Positions 26,065 to 35,092 of a DNA stretch of 64,000 nucleotides are shown one piece after another. Source of the stretch: [Clostridium] leptum DSM 753 (GTDB taxonomy: Bacteria; Bacillota; Clostridia; Oscillospirales; Acutalibacteraceae). Under the pieces are notes generated by a model that ran no database searches, was not told where the DNA came from, and worked only from the letters and a program-made list of their open reading frames with translations. Numbering within the stretch: position 1 is the stretch's first letter; every line of letters starts with the position of its first letter. Location: contig DS480350.1 in assembly GCA_000154345.1 (NCBI GenBank), positions 248,001 through 312,000 of the forward strand. Direction: 5' to 3'. Both the position numbers and the translations under genes were made by a program.

Positions 26065-27243
26065 ATGAATTTTGAGGAAGTCAAGCGGCAGGAGCAGGAA
26101 AACCTGATGCCTACCTACGGGCGGTTTCCCGTGGCGCTGGTTTACGGAAAGGGAGCTGTCGCGGTGGACACCGAGGGAAAGGAATATATTGACTTTACCA
26201 GCGGTATCGGCGTTAACAGCCTGGGCTACTGCGACGACGGCTGGGTGAGCGCGGTCGCTAAACAAGCAGGCGCGATTCAGCACATGAGCAACCTGTACTA
26301 TTCCCCGGTGCAGACCAGCCTGGCAGCCGAGCTGTGCCGCCTGACAGGCTTTGGCAGGGTGTTTTTCTGCAATTCCGGAGCCGAGGCCAATGAATGTGCT
26401 ATTAAGCTGGCCAGAAAATACAGTGCCGATAAATACGGCAAACAGAGGACAGAGATCGTCACGCTGGTGAACTCCTTTCATGGAAGAACGGTGACGACCC
26501 TGGCGGCTACCGGCCAGGACGTGTTTCATGAGCATTTCTGGCCCTTCACCGAAGGCTTTTCCTACGCCAGGGCCAACGACTTTGAGAGCTTGCTTTCCTG
26601 TGTTACTGAAAATACCTGCGCCGTGCTGATCGAACTGATTCAAGGCGAGGGCGGAGTCATGCCTCTGGAAAAGGAGTTCGTGCGGAAAACCGCCGCCCTC
26701 TGCAAGGAAAAGGATATCCTGCTGATGATCGACGAGGTGCAGACCGGCGTCGGCAGGACCGGGTCCCTTTACTGCTATGAACAGTATGGGATTGAACCGG
26801 ATGTGATCACCTCGGCCAAGGGATTGGGCGGAGGGCTTCCCATCGGTGCCTGCCTGTGCGCTTCTCGTTTGGGAGAAGTGCTGGGCGCCGGAATGCACGG
26901 CACTACTTTTGGAGGAAATCCTGTCTCCTGTGCCGGCGGTTTGGAAGTTTTACAAAGAGTAGCAAAAGATAGTTTTTTACGTTCTGTAGAAGAAAAAGGC
27001 CGTTACCTCCGGGAGAAGCTGAGTAAAATGGCGGGCGTTCAAGAGCTTCGGGGGCTGGGTATGATGATCGGCATCGTACTGGCAAAGGATAACGCTAAGG
27101 AAGTAGCCGGCCGCTGTGTGAAAAACGGACTTCTGGTGCTGACAGCGAAAACCGTACTGCGTCTGCTGCCGCCGCTGAATATCACCTATGAGGAGATCGA
27201 CCAGGGCCTGGAAATTTTAGAAAAATCAATTTTGGAGGGCTAA
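26065..27243 (+). CDS. argD: Acetylornithine aminotransferase
   Basis: ArgD transfers an amino group from glutamate to N-acetylglutamate semialdehyde, giving N-acetylornithine. The 392-residue protein is a class-III PLP aminotransferase: the cofactor loop N-S-G-A-E-A-N-E is at residues 103-110, I-D-E-V-Q-T-G-V-G-R-T-G at 222-233, and the PLP Lys is K252 in T-S-A-K-G-L-G-G-G. A T-T-F-G-G-N-P motif closes the phosphate site. The ATG at 26065 follows AAAGAGGAAG. It ends four bases before argF, with the argF ribosome site inside its last codons, so the two are translationally coupled. Confidence 0.95.
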   Translation: MNFEEVKRQEQENLMPTYGRFPVALVYGKGAVAVDTEGKEYIDFTSGIGVNSLGYCDDGWVSAVAKQAGAIQHMSNLYYSPVQTSLAAELCRLTGFGRVFFCNSGAEANECAIKLARKYSADKYGKQRTEIVTLVNSFHGRTVTTLAATGQDVFHEHFWPFTEGFSYARANDFESLLSCVTENTCAVLIELIQGEGGVMPLEKEFVRKTAALCKEKDILLMIDEVQTGVGRTGSLYCYEQYGIEPDVITSAKGLGGGLPIGACLCASRLGEVLGAGMHGTTFGGNPVSCAGGLEVLQRVAKDSFLRSVEEKGRYLREKLSKMAGVQELRGLGMMIGIVLAKDNAKEVAGRCVKNGLLVLTAKTVLRLLPPLNITYEEIDQGLEILEKSILEG

Positions 27244-27247
27244 GCCA

Positions 27248-28159
27248 ATGAAACATTTATTAAAGCTTTTAGACTGGAGCAGCCAGGAAATCATGGATAC
27301 CTTAAATTTGGCGGATCAGCTGAAGTATGAGCTGAAGCATGGAATCGAGCACAAGCGCCTGGCGGGAAAAACCTTGGGTATGATTTTCCAGAAATCCTCT
27401 ACCCGCACCAGGGTTTCCTTTGAGGTGGGAATGTATCAGCTGGGCGGCATGCCCATTTTCCTCTCGGCCAAGGATATGCAGATTGGCAGAGGCGAGCCCG
27501 TTCAGGATACCGCCCGAGTGCTTTCCCGCTATTTGAACGGCATTATGATCCGCACCTTTGAGCAGAGCGAAGTGGAAGCTCTGGCGGAGTACGGCAGTAT
27601 TCCCATTATCAACGGCCTGACCGATTTCTGCCATCCTTGCCAGGTGCTGGCTGATCTGATGACCATCCGCGAGTTTAAGGGCAAGCTGGAAGGCTTGAAA
27701 ATGTGTTTTATCGGGGACGGCAACAATATGATGAATTCTCTGATCGTTGGAGGGCTGAAAACCGGCATGTCCGTCTCTGCGGCCTGCCCCGAGGGATATG
27801 ATCCCGATCCCCGAGTGCTGGATTTCGCCAAGGAGTACGACTGCTTTGAGCTTTGCAGAGCTCCTCTGGAGGCGGCCAAGGACGCGGATGTGATTATCAC
27901 TGATGTTTGGGCTTCCATGGGCCAGGAGGGGGAAGCAGAAAAACGGAAAAAGGCTTTTGCCGGCTATCAAATTAATGAAGAGCTGATGGCGGCGGCCCAC
28001 AAGGATGCTATGGTGCAGCATTGCTTACCGGCCCACAGGGGAGAGGAAATCACCGCCGAGGTATTCGAGGCCCATGCGGCTGAAATTTTTGAGGAGGCGG
28101 AAAATCGTCTCCACGCCCAGAAGGCGGTCATGGTGCAGCTGATGGCGGATAAGGCTTAA
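27248..28159 (+). CDS. argF: Ornithine carbamoyltransferase
   Basis: ArgF makes citrulline from ornithine and carbamoyl phosphate, linking the acetylated branch to argG. The 303-residue protein has the carbamoyl phosphate motif S-S-T-R-T-R (residues 50-55), the D-F-C-H-P-C-Q motif for ornithine binding and carbamoyl transfer, and the H-C-L-P-A-H-R-G motif near the C-terminus. Length is normal. It directly follows argD and is the last gene of the cluster; a hairpin terminator lies about 50 bases downstream. Carbamoyl phosphate synthase genes are not in this window. Confidence 0.96.
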   Translation: MKHLLKLLDWSSQEIMDTLNLADQLKYELKHGIEHKRLAGKTLGMIFQKSSTRTRVSFEVGMYQLGGMPIFLSAKDMQIGRGEPVQDTARVLSRYLNGIMIRTFEQSEVEALAEYGSIPIINGLTDFCHPCQVLADLMTIREFKGKLEGLKMCFIGDGNNMMNSLIVGGLKTGMSVSAACPEGYDPDPRVLDFAKEYDCFELCRAPLEAAKDADVIITDVWASMGQEGEAEKRKKAFAGYQINEELMAAAHKDAMVQHCLPAHRGEEITAEVFEAHAAEIFEEAENRLHAQKAVMVQLMADKA

Positions 28160-28206
28160 GCTTTTTCGCCCCTTTGCTGGGATGGGCTTATCAGGATTGG
28201 TTTCGG

Positions 28207-28241
28207 AAAACGGAGCTTCCAAGCAGGAAGCCCCGTTTTTT
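28207..28241 (+). terminator. Terminator of the arginine cluster
   Basis: GCTTCC pairs with GGAAGC across an AAGCA loop and is extended by ACGG/CCGT with one A-C mismatch. Six Ts follow. Confidence 0.75.
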
Positions 28242-28630
28242 ATTGAGGATTTATCCGGCGTCTTATCTTTCCGGGCCTGGATTTTCGGACAGAGAGCGGA
28301 AAGACGGTAGAATACAGCGTTCCATCGGGAAAGAAAGGGGAGAATCAATGAGAGCTAAGCAGACAGCCGTGCCGCCGGGGCCTTGTGGGCTTATAGAATT
28401 TGCAGACACCGTATGCAGGCGCCCTTGAAGCGCCTTGCCGGTTCTCGGAAGACCGCTGAATCCTGTCAGGCAGCTTTATAAATCAACGGGCTAAAGCCCG
28501 GTATGGAATTTCGCCCTTCAGCCGTCCCCCATTGACGATGGCCTTCCCGTTTTATAAGATATCGCTGAAAAAACACGAAAAAAACAGCTGCGGTTCAGAA
28601 AATGTTCACCAATTGCCGGAAGCTTTGTAC
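28242..28630. other. Intergenic stretch before the two-component system
   Basis: About 390 bases without a recognisable gene. Short open frames on both strands lack ribosome sites and known motifs. Confidence 0.5.
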
Positions 28631-28656
28631 TATAATAAATTAAATAATGTTTAATT
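28631..28656 (+). promoter_or_regulatory. -10 box and adjacent inverted repeat before the response regulator
   Basis: TATAAT lies at 28631-28636; no good -35 is at the standard distance. AATTAAA (28638-28644) and TTTAATT (28650-28656) form an inverted repeat over the expected transcript start, a possible autoregulatory site. Confidence 0.45.
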
Positions 28657-28682
28657 AAAATCACATTAAAGGAGAGATTTTA

Positions 28683-29372
28683 ATGGAATTAGGCAAAATC
28701 ATGGTCGTTGACGACGATAAGAATATATGCGAATTACTCCGCCTTTATTTGGAAAAGGAAGGCTATCAGGTGGTGATCGCCAATGACGGCAAGGAGGCTG
28801 TGGAGCTCAATGAAAAAGAGGACCCGGAACTGATTTTGCTGGATATTATGCTGCCCCAGCTGGACGGCTGGCAGGTCTGCCGTGAAATCCGGAAAAAATC
28901 TCAGGTGCCGATTATTATGCTTACCGCCAAGGGCGAGGTGTTTGACAAGGTGCTGGGCCTGGAACTGGGAGCCGACGATTACATTGTGAAGCCCTTTGAG
29001 ACCAAGGAGGTAGTGGCCCGGATCAAGGCGGTGCTGCGCCGCACAGGGCAAAATCAGGGCGAGGCCGTGAAAGAGGTCAAATATGATAAGCTTTCCATCA
29101 ACCTGACAAATTATGAACTGAAGGTCAACGGCGTGCAGGTGGATACTCCGCCGAAGGAGATGGAGCTGATCTACCATCTGGCCAGCAATCCAAACCGGGT
29201 GTTTACCCGGGATCAGCTGCTGGACGAGGTGTGGGGATTTGACTATTACGGCGACAGCCGTACGGTAGACGTCCATGTAAAGCGCTTAAGAGAAAAGCTG
29301 GAAGGCGTTTCCGACAAATGGGCGCTGAAAACAGTTTGGGGCGTGGGTTACAAATTCGAGGTGAAGGAGTAA
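28683..29372 (+). CDS. OmpR/PhoB-type response regulator
   Basis: A 229-residue DNA-binding response regulator. The receiver domain (residues 5-118) has the acidic pocket D10-D11-D12, the phosphorylation site D54 in I-L-L-D-I-M-L-P, the Thr of M-L-T-A-K and the conserved Lys of V-K-P-F. The C-terminal winged helix (about 133-227) ends with the typical T-V-D-V-H-V-K-R-L-R-E-K-L and G-V-G-Y-K-F motifs. The ATG at 28683 follows AAAGGAGAG. Its stop codon touches the GTG start of the kinase gene, so the pair is co-translated. The linked HtrA protease suggests control of envelope quality, as in CssRS-type systems; that is inference. Confidence 0.93.
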   Translation: MELGKIMVVDDDKNICELLRLYLEKEGYQVVIANDGKEAVELNEKEDPELILLDIMLPQLDGWQVCREIRKKSQVPIIMLTAKGEVFDKVLGLELGADDYIVKPFETKEVVARIKAVLRRTGQNQGEAVKEVKYDKLSINLTNYELKVNGVQVDTPPKEMELIYHLASNPNRVFTRDQLLDEVWGFDYYGDSRTVDVHVKRLREKLEGVSDKWALKTVWGVGYKFEVKE

Positions 29373-30842
29373 GTGGCCGCACGTAAGACATTATTTAAAA
29401 AGTATCTCCAGGTCAGTATGTCGATTGTGCTGATCAGCTTTTTGCTTCTGGGAACTATGCTGCTGTTTTTTATTTCCCAGTACTGGCAAAACGATAAAAA
29501 CGAGCTTCTGCGCCGGAACGCCGAAAGCATTTCCGCGCTGACCCAAAAGAGCTTGGTGGAGGATGCGGATACGGGAACTTATTATATCTCAAACCGGTAT
29601 GTGCTCCAGGGGTTTCTGAGTACCTTTTCCGATTCCAGCAACGCCGATATTTTTATTACCGACGTTCAGGGGAAAACACTGCTCTGCTCTGAGGGGGGCA
29701 ATTGTATTCACACCCAGCAGAGCATCCCGGACAAAATCATGAAGGATGTTCTGAACAACGGCTTTGTCAGCACCAGCAATCTGGGCGGCATTTATCCCTA
29801 TTCCCATTTTACCGTAGGCGTGCCGGTGACCTCAGAATCCGGCGTTCAGGTAGGAGCCGTGTTTACCTCAACCGACGCGCTCTATCTCACCTCATTCCGC
29901 AACGATGTTTTGAAGATGTTCCTGTTCGCCGCCATCGCGGCGCTGACGATTTCCTTTTTCGCCGTGGGTTTGTTCTCCTATAAAATGGTCAGGCCTTTGC
30001 GGGAAATGGCGGAGGCTGCCCGGTGCTTCGGGTCGGGGGATTTCTCCCGGCGTGTTCCGGTGACCAGCGATGATGAAATTGGGGATCTGGCGGTGGCGTT
30101 CAACAACATGGCGGCTTCGCTGTCCTCCTCTGAGGGAACCCGGCGGAGCTTCATCGCTAATGTTTCCCACGAGCTGAAAACCCCCATGACTACCATCGCC
30201 GGCTTTATCGACGGGATTCTGGACGGCACGATCCCGCCCGATAAACAGAATTATTATCTGAAAATTGTCTCCGACGAGGTAAAGCGGCTTTCCCGCCTGG
30301 TAAAAACCATGCTGGATCTTTCCAGAATCGACAACGGTGAGCTGCGGATGAACAAGACCTGCTTTGAATTGAGAGACATTATTCTGTCGGTAATGATTAC
30401 CTTTGAAGACAGCATTGAGAAGAAGGAAGTGGAAATCAGAGGACTGGAGGACGCCCCCGCTATTTTTGTGGATGGCGACCCGGATATGATTCACCAGGTG
30501 GTTTATAACCTGGTGGAGAACGCCGTGAAATTTGTCAATCCTCAGGGATATATCGACGTACGGGTTTTGAATAAAGGAACCAAAGCGGTGGTCAAAATCA
30601 GAAACAGCGGCCAGGGAATTTCCGCCGACGAGATTCCTCTTATTTTTGATAAATTCTATAAGACCGATAAATCCAGAAGCATGGATAAAAACGGTATGGG
30701 CTTGGGACTTTATATTGTAAGAACCATCATCAAGCTTCATGGCGGAGACATCACTGTCAGCAGCGTGGAAGGCGAATACTGCGAGTTTGAATTCTGGCTG
30801 CCAAAGCAGCCGGAGGAGCAGCCTCCCTTACTAAAGGAATAA
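29373..30842 (+). CDS. Membrane sensor histidine kinase
   Basis: A 489-residue sensor kinase that should phosphorylate the preceding response regulator. It has a first membrane helix at about residues 15-35, an extracellular sensor region to about 175, a second helix near 180-203 and a HAMP linker after it. The HisKA box is N-V-S-H-E-L-K-T-P-M with phospho-accepting H266. The ATP-binding domain shows the N box (V-V-Y-N-L-V-E-N-A-V-K-F), a G-Q-G-I G1 box, an F-x-F-like D-K-F-Y-K-T-D box and a G-M-G-L-G-L-Y G2 box. The start is a GTG immediately after the regulator's TAA, with AAGGAG three bases before that stop. The signal sensed is unknown. Confidence 0.92.
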   Translation: MAARKTLFKKYLQVSMSIVLISFLLLGTMLLFFISQYWQNDKNELLRRNAESISALTQKSLVEDADTGTYYISNRYVLQGFLSTFSDSSNADIFITDVQGKTLLCSEGGNCIHTQQSIPDKIMKDVLNNGFVSTSNLGGIYPYSHFTVGVPVTSESGVQVGAVFTSTDALYLTSFRNDVLKMFLFAAIAALTISFFAVGLFSYKMVRPLREMAEAARCFGSGDFSRRVPVTSDDEIGDLAVAFNNMAASLSSSEGTRRSFIANVSHELKTPMTTIAGFIDGILDGTIPPDKQNYYLKIVSDEVKRLSRLVKTMLDLSRIDNGELRMNKTCFELRDIILSVMITFEDSIEKKEVEIRGLEDAPAIFVDGDPDMIHQVVYNLVENAVKFVNPQGYIDVRVLNKGTKAVVKIRNSGQGISADEIPLIFDKFYKTDKSRSMDKNGMGLGLYIVRTIIKLHGGDITVSSVEGEYCEFEFWLPKQPEEQPPLLKE

Positions 30843-30863
30843 TTTACAGCAAGGAGTGTTACC

Positions 30864-33011
30864 ATGACGGATAGAGAATGGCCGGAGTATCCCAACCAAT
30901 CCGGCGGGGAAACGGTTACAGGCCCAGAGTCCGCTCAAGAAGAGGCAGCGTCGGAAAGAGGCTGGGAGGCGGATCCGCCGTCCCCCGCTTCAGAGGAGTG
31001 CCAATCGGAAGAGGGTTCAAATTGGGAGCGGACCGCCCAGGAGGCAGAGGAAGAAGTCCCCGGCGGTCAGCGCGGGGAAGATTTGGGAACGCTGGGCCAG
31101 GCGCAGGAGCTCCAGGAGGCCGCGCCTTTCTTCCAGGAGGAAGGCTCAGAGCCTTCCCAAACCACAGAAACATCGGGCTGGAAGCCCGGAATGGAATCCT
31201 CAGAGGATAGCAGAGAGGAACCGGATCTGCCCGCCGAATCTCCGGAATCGTCCGGCCAGGAGCTCCAAGAGGCTGCGGCTCTCTCTCCGGAGGAAACTCA
31301 GGTGCCGTTTCAAACGGAAAACGCATGGGAGCCTGGAGCCGAGCGCCCGGAGAATCCTGACGGCGGGGAAAGCCAGGAGCCGGTGGCAGAGCGGCCGTCT
31401 GCCCAACCGTATGATCAGAGCCCGGCGTTTTCCAGGCCGGCTCCCCAGGCGCCTCCGCCTGTGTGGAATCCCGGCTGGCAGGCGTCTTACCGTCAGGCGC
31501 CGCAGAATTATCCCTATGGGCAAGGCCAATATCAGGGAGGCTGGCATCCCCAGCAGCGGCAGGTCCCGCCGCCTTACTATGGAGGGACGCCTTATCAGGC
31601 GCCTAACCCCTATCAGAATCAAGCTCCCTATGGTTATCCCGGCCAGGCGGCCCGGAATCAAGGGCAGCCTGGTTACCAGGAAAGCCGCTGGTATCCCCAG
31701 CAGCCAGCCCAGCCGGCGCGGACCGGCTCTGTGCCTCCGCCTTCTCAGCCTCCCCAAAAGGAGGCTGGAGAGCTTCCAGATGCCAAGCCGCCGGAGAAAA
31801 AGAGGATGAATAAGAAAACCAAGGCGTTCCTCTGGGTGATTGGAGCCGTATTGGTTTTGCTTGGCGCGGCAATGGTTTTGTACAGTGTGGGATTGACCTC
31901 CGGCTGGTTCGGCGGAGAGACTGCGGAGCCGCCCCAGGCCAGTTCATCCACTCCTGCGCCGGAGGACGACCAAAAGCTGCTGGAAATCGAGGAAATTCCT
32001 CAGGATGGCATGATGACCCCGAATCAGGTGTATGAAAAGGTGAAGCACAGCGTAGTTGCGGTGGTTACCTACGGGCAGGGCTCCGATTTGACCGACAGCC
32101 CTATCAGCTCCGGTTCCGGGATCGTGTTTTCAGAGGACGGCTATATCGTTACCAACTCCCATGTGATCGGGGATTCTAATCAGTATCCGGTAAAGATGGT
32201 ATTCACCGGACAGGATGAAAATGAGGAGGATCAGGAATATCCGGCGCAGATCGTCGGGTATGACAAGCGGACCGATATCGCGGTTTTGAAAATCGACGCC
32301 GCTGGCCTGACCCCCGCTGAATTTGCGGATTCCGACCAGCTGAAGGTGGGAGACACCGTGCTTTCACTAGGCAATCCCGGCGTGGCGGGCGAGAACTTTA
32401 CCAACACCCTGACCAAGGGTATGGTTTCCGCCGTCAACCGCACGGTGACTATGTCTTCCATCAATATGCAGTATATCCAGACCGACGCCGCCATCAACCC
32501 CGGCAGCTCCGGCGGCGCTCTTTTGAACCTGTACGGCCAGGTGGTGGGCATCAACGCCGCGAAAATTACCACTACGGAGATTGAGGGCATTTGCTTTGCC
32601 ATTCCAACCAACATTGCAAAAGATGTGATCAACGATATCGTTAAAAACGGCTATGTCTCCGACCGGGTGCGCTTAGGCGTTACCATACGGGGGCTGTCCT
32701 CCTATGAGGCCGAAATGTATAACGTACCCCAGGGCCTGGTGATCGTCGGCTTTTCCAGCGACAGCGAAATCCCGTCAAAGGGCGCTGAGATCGGGGATAT
32801 TATTACCGCGATCAACGGAGTGAATACGACCTCCTCCAATACCTTGTACAATGAACTGGAAAAGTTTAAGGCGGGAGAAAAGGTAAAGCTGACCATCTAC
32901 CGCCAAGCGAGCGGGTCTCAAAGGGCCAGAACCTTTGAGATAGAGGTTACGCTGCTGGAAGCCCGGGGAGAAACCCAGAGCGCAGTAACGCCGACGCCGG
33001 AAGCACCGTAA
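30864..33011 (+). CDS. HtrA/DegP-like membrane serine protease with long disordered N-terminus
   Basis: A 715-residue membrane-anchored protease that probably degrades misfolded proteins outside the membrane. Residues 1-318 are low complexity: first Glu/Ser/Gly/Pro-rich, then Gln/Pro/Tyr/Gly-rich. A membrane helix lies at about 321-343. The trypsin-like domain has the triad H433 (T-N-S-H-V), D471 (R-T-D-I-A-V-L) and S549 (P-G-S-S-G-G), with the usual G-N-P-G loop. A PDZ domain follows at about 600-690. By the inside-positive rule the long N-terminal tail is cytoplasmic and the protease is outside. The gene starts 21 bases after the histidine kinase with AAGGAG before its ATG. HtrA proteins usually have short cytoplasmic ends, so the tail is unusual in length. 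Confidence 0.92.
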   Translation: MTDREWPEYPNQSGGETVTGPESAQEEAASERGWEADPPSPASEECQSEEGSNWERTAQEAEEEVPGGQRGEDLGTLGQAQELQEAAPFFQEEGSEPSQTTETSGWKPGMESSEDSREEPDLPAESPESSGQELQEAAALSPEETQVPFQTENAWEPGAERPENPDGGESQEPVAERPSAQPYDQSPAFSRPAPQAPPPVWNPGWQASYRQAPQNYPYGQGQYQGGWHPQQRQVPPPYYGGTPYQAPNPYQNQAPYGYPGQAARNQGQPGYQESRWYPQQPAQPARTGSVPPPSQPPQKEAGELPDAKPPEKKRMNKKTKAFLWVIGAVLVLLGAAMVLYSVGLTSGWFGGETAEPPQASSSTPAPEDDQKLLEIEEIPQDGMMTPNQVYEKVKHSVVAVVTYGQGSDLTDSPISSGSGIVFSEDGYIVTNSHVIGDSNQYPVKMVFTGQDENEEDQEYPAQIVGYDKRTDIAVLKIDAAGLTPAEFADSDQLKVGDTVLSLGNPGVAGENFTNTLTKGMVSAVNRTVTMSSINMQYIQTDAAINPGSSGGALLNLYGQVVGINAAKITTTEIEGICFAIPTNIAKDVINDIVKNGYVSDRVRLGVTIRGLSSYEAEMYNVPQGLVIVGFSSDSEIPSKGAEIGDIITAINGVNTTSSNTLYNELEKFKAGEKVKLTIYRQASGSQRARTFEIEVTLLEARGETQSAVTPTPEAP

Positions 33012-33040
33012 AGAACCGTTGAAATAGAAAAAGACTCCCA

Positions 33041-33075
33041 AAAAGAGCCACGGAATTTTTCCGCGGCTCTTTTTT
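33041..33075 (+). terminator. Terminator after the HtrA gene
   Basis: AAAAGAGCC-A-CGG pairs with CCG-C-GGCTCTTTT with one mismatch across a seven-base loop, followed by more Ts. It closes the regulator-kinase-protease transcript. Confidence 0.85.
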
Positions 33076-33429
33076 TTGCGATTGGATTGGAAAACAGCCG
33101 GCGGAGGCGTTCTTCAGGGCGGGTTCCGCTGCGGCGGAAAAGCGGGATATCAATCGACGGGGGGCCGCCGTTAGGGCTGCGGCCGCATGGAAACGGCCGG
33201 GGGCACAGGCAATGCGGGAAATCAAGTCAGAGCGTTTTGAGACGCTTGCCGTCAGCAGCGCCTTATAGGATCAACGCAGACCGCCGCCTTAGCCGGAGGT
33301 TATGGCTTTGTCGGAGAACATGGAAAAGTGTAAGAAGAATAAAAAAATTTTTTCTTTTCGGAAGCTTCGGAATTTTAGGGCAACCATGGGCTGCTGGAAA
33401 GCTAAGGGTGGAAAGGACGGAGGTGTGAA
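33076..33429 (+). other. Leader region of the phage module with a possible 43-codon ORF
   Basis: About 350 bases. A small plus-strand frame at 33302-33433 codes for a basic 43-residue peptide (start M-A-L-S-E-N-M) and overlaps the next start codon by ATGA, which would fit coupling. Its GGAGG site is only about two bases from the ATG, so I do not call it a gene. No clear promoter or repressor gene is seen. Confidence 0.35.
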
Positions 33430-33759
33430 ATGATCTCAAGCAAAGAAAATGATATGAAAGAGGAGATTTATCAAGGCTATCAGCAGCTCGCTTTCGGTTC
33501 TATTGCCGACGCGATTAAATTGCTGTTTATGGAGGAGCCTGCCCCCAGGGCCTTAGGAAAAATGAATTTTATCAACGTGGCGGAAATCCGAAGAATGAAG
33601 GAGGGGGCCATGGAAATCAAATTCTTTGACCGGCTGAAGGCGCTGGAAAAGCTGGAAGAAATTACAGATCAGGGACAAACGGATACTCTCCCGTTTTATG
33701 AGGCGCTGGAAAACAGCGCCAAGCTGCTGCAAAAGCGGGCTGGGGAGGATGAGGCTTGA
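33430..33759 (+). CDS. Phage protein, probable terminase small subunit
   Basis: A 109-residue mostly helical, acidic-basic mixed protein directly before the large terminase, with which it overlaps by four bases (TTGA). Position and size suggest the small terminase or DNA-recognition subunit of a PBSX-type packaging machine. The sequence contains a short A-D-A-I-K-L-L-F helix and a charged C-terminal coil (L-K-A-L-E-K-L-E-E-I) but no textbook helix-turn-helix, so the call rests on position. GGAGGT at 33419-33424 gives a strong ribosome site for the ATG at 33430. It is the first clear gene of the phage module. Confidence 0.5.
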   Translation: MISSKENDMKEEIYQGYQQLAFGSIADAIKLLFMEEPAPRALGKMNFINVAEIRRMKEGAMEIKFFDRLKALEKLEEITDQGQTDTLPFYEALENSAKLLQKRAGEDEA

Positions 33760-35018
33760 AGTTCCAGGAGTTTTCTATCCGGCAGCTGCAGGCCCTTTCC
33801 TGGTGGTGCAGGAATAGTCCCTATGCCGGCTGCGACGCGGTTATCTGCGACGGAGCGGTACGCAGCGGAAAAACCGTGTGTATGGGAGTCTCCTTCTTCG
33901 CCTGGTGCTTCTATCGGTTCGACCAGCAGAGCTTCGCCTTGTGCGGCAAGACCATACGCTCCTTAAGGAGGAATCTGGTAACGCCCCTTTTACCGATCTT
34001 AAAGGAGCTGGGGTTTACCGTTCACGGAAGAGCGGGGGAAAACATGCTGGAGGTGACTCAAAGAGGCAGGACCAACCGGTTTTACCTTTTCGGAGGCAAG
34101 GACGAGGGCGCCTCCGCCATGATCCAGGGGATTACCCTGGCGGGAATCCTTCTCGATGAGGTGGCGCTGATGCCCCGGTCCTTTGTAGAGCAGGCTTTGG
34201 CCCGGTGCTCGGTGGAGGGGTCTAAATTTTGGTTTAACTGCAATCCGGAGCATCCCAGGCACTGGTTTTATGAGGAATGGATTCAGAAGAGGGATGAAAA
34301 AAACGCCTATTATCTTCACTTTCGCATGGAAGATAACCCTTCCCTTTCCGAAAAAATGATCGAGCGCTATCGGGGCTTATATTCCGGGAGCTTTTACCAG
34401 CGGTTTATCGAGGGCAGATGGGTGGCGGCTGAAGGACTGGTCTATCCCTTTATGGAGGAGCCGGACAGGTTTCTGCCGCCGCCGGAGGGGCCCTTTGAGG
34501 AGTTTATCGTTTCCTGCGACTACGGAACGGTAAATCCGGCCTCCTTTGGATTGTGGGGACGGAAGGAGGGCGTATGGTACCGGCTGAAGGAATATTACTA
34601 CGACTCCAAGCGGGATGGCGGCCCGAAAACCGACGAAGAGCATTATCAGGGGCTTGTAAGCCTGCTTGGAGCCAGAAGGCCCCGGTGCGTCATCGTGGAC
34701 CCCTCGGCGGCAAGCTTCCAGGAGGTAATCCGCCGCCATGGGGAGTACCGGGTGATCCCGGCAAAAAACAACGTTCTGGATGGCATACGCCAGGTGTCTA
34801 CCGCATTAAAGGAAGGCGCTGTGGAGATCTGCCGGCCCTGTAAGGACAGTATCCGGGAATTTGGGCTGTACCGCTGGGATCCGGCGGGAAACAAGGACTG
34901 CCCGGTCAAGGAAAACGACCACGCTATGGATGATATCCGGTATTTCGTGGCCACGGCCCTTTGGGATGAGCAGGAGGAGTTTATCGTATTCGCCAACCGG
35001 CGCACAGGAGGATTTTAA
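33756..35018 (+). CDS. Phage terminase large subunit (PBSX type)
   Basis: A 420-residue DNA-packaging motor and nuclease. The ATPase part has Walker A G-A-V-R-S-G-K-T (residues 33-40) and Walker B I-L-L-D-E-V-A-L (131-138), with a coupling motif F-N-C-N-P. The C-terminal nuclease begins with S-C-D-Y-G-T-V-N-P (D255), followed by V-D-P-S-A and an E-N-D-H-A-M-D-D motif with further acidic ligands. The TTG start at 33756 overlaps the previous stop. All motifs are intact, so it is probably active. It packages DNA into a capsid encoded downstream; whether this is element DNA or host DNA cannot be told. Confidence 0.92.
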   Translation: MKFQEFSIRQLQALSWWCRNSPYAGCDAVICDGAVRSGKTVCMGVSFFAWCFYRFDQQSFALCGKTIRSLRRNLVTPLLPILKELGFTVHGRAGENMLEVTQRGRTNRFYLFGGKDEGASAMIQGITLAGILLDEVALMPRSFVEQALARCSVEGSKFWFNCNPEHPRHWFYEEWIQKRDEKNAYYLHFRMEDNPSLSEKMIERYRGLYSGSFYQRFIEGRWVAAEGLVYPFMEEPDRFLPPPEGPFEEFIVSCDYGTVNPASFGLWGRKEGVWYRLKEYYYDSKRDGGPKTDEEHYQGLVSLLGARRPRCVIVDPSAASFQEVIRRHGEYRVIPAKNNVLDGIRQVSTALKEGAVEICRPCKDSIREFGLYRWDPAGNKDCPVKENDHAMDDIRYFVATALWDEQEEFIVFANRRTGGF

Positions 35019-35092
35019 TTTGAAACAGGATATGGAAAGGGGGCAAGGCAGAGGATGAACCGATACCCGGCAAAGAAAACAGGCCGCCGGAA

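Noticed and set aside
33302..33433. A 43-codon basic ORF before the small terminase
   Set aside because: The ATGA overlap is attractive, but the GGAGG is only about two bases from its ATG and no family is recognised.
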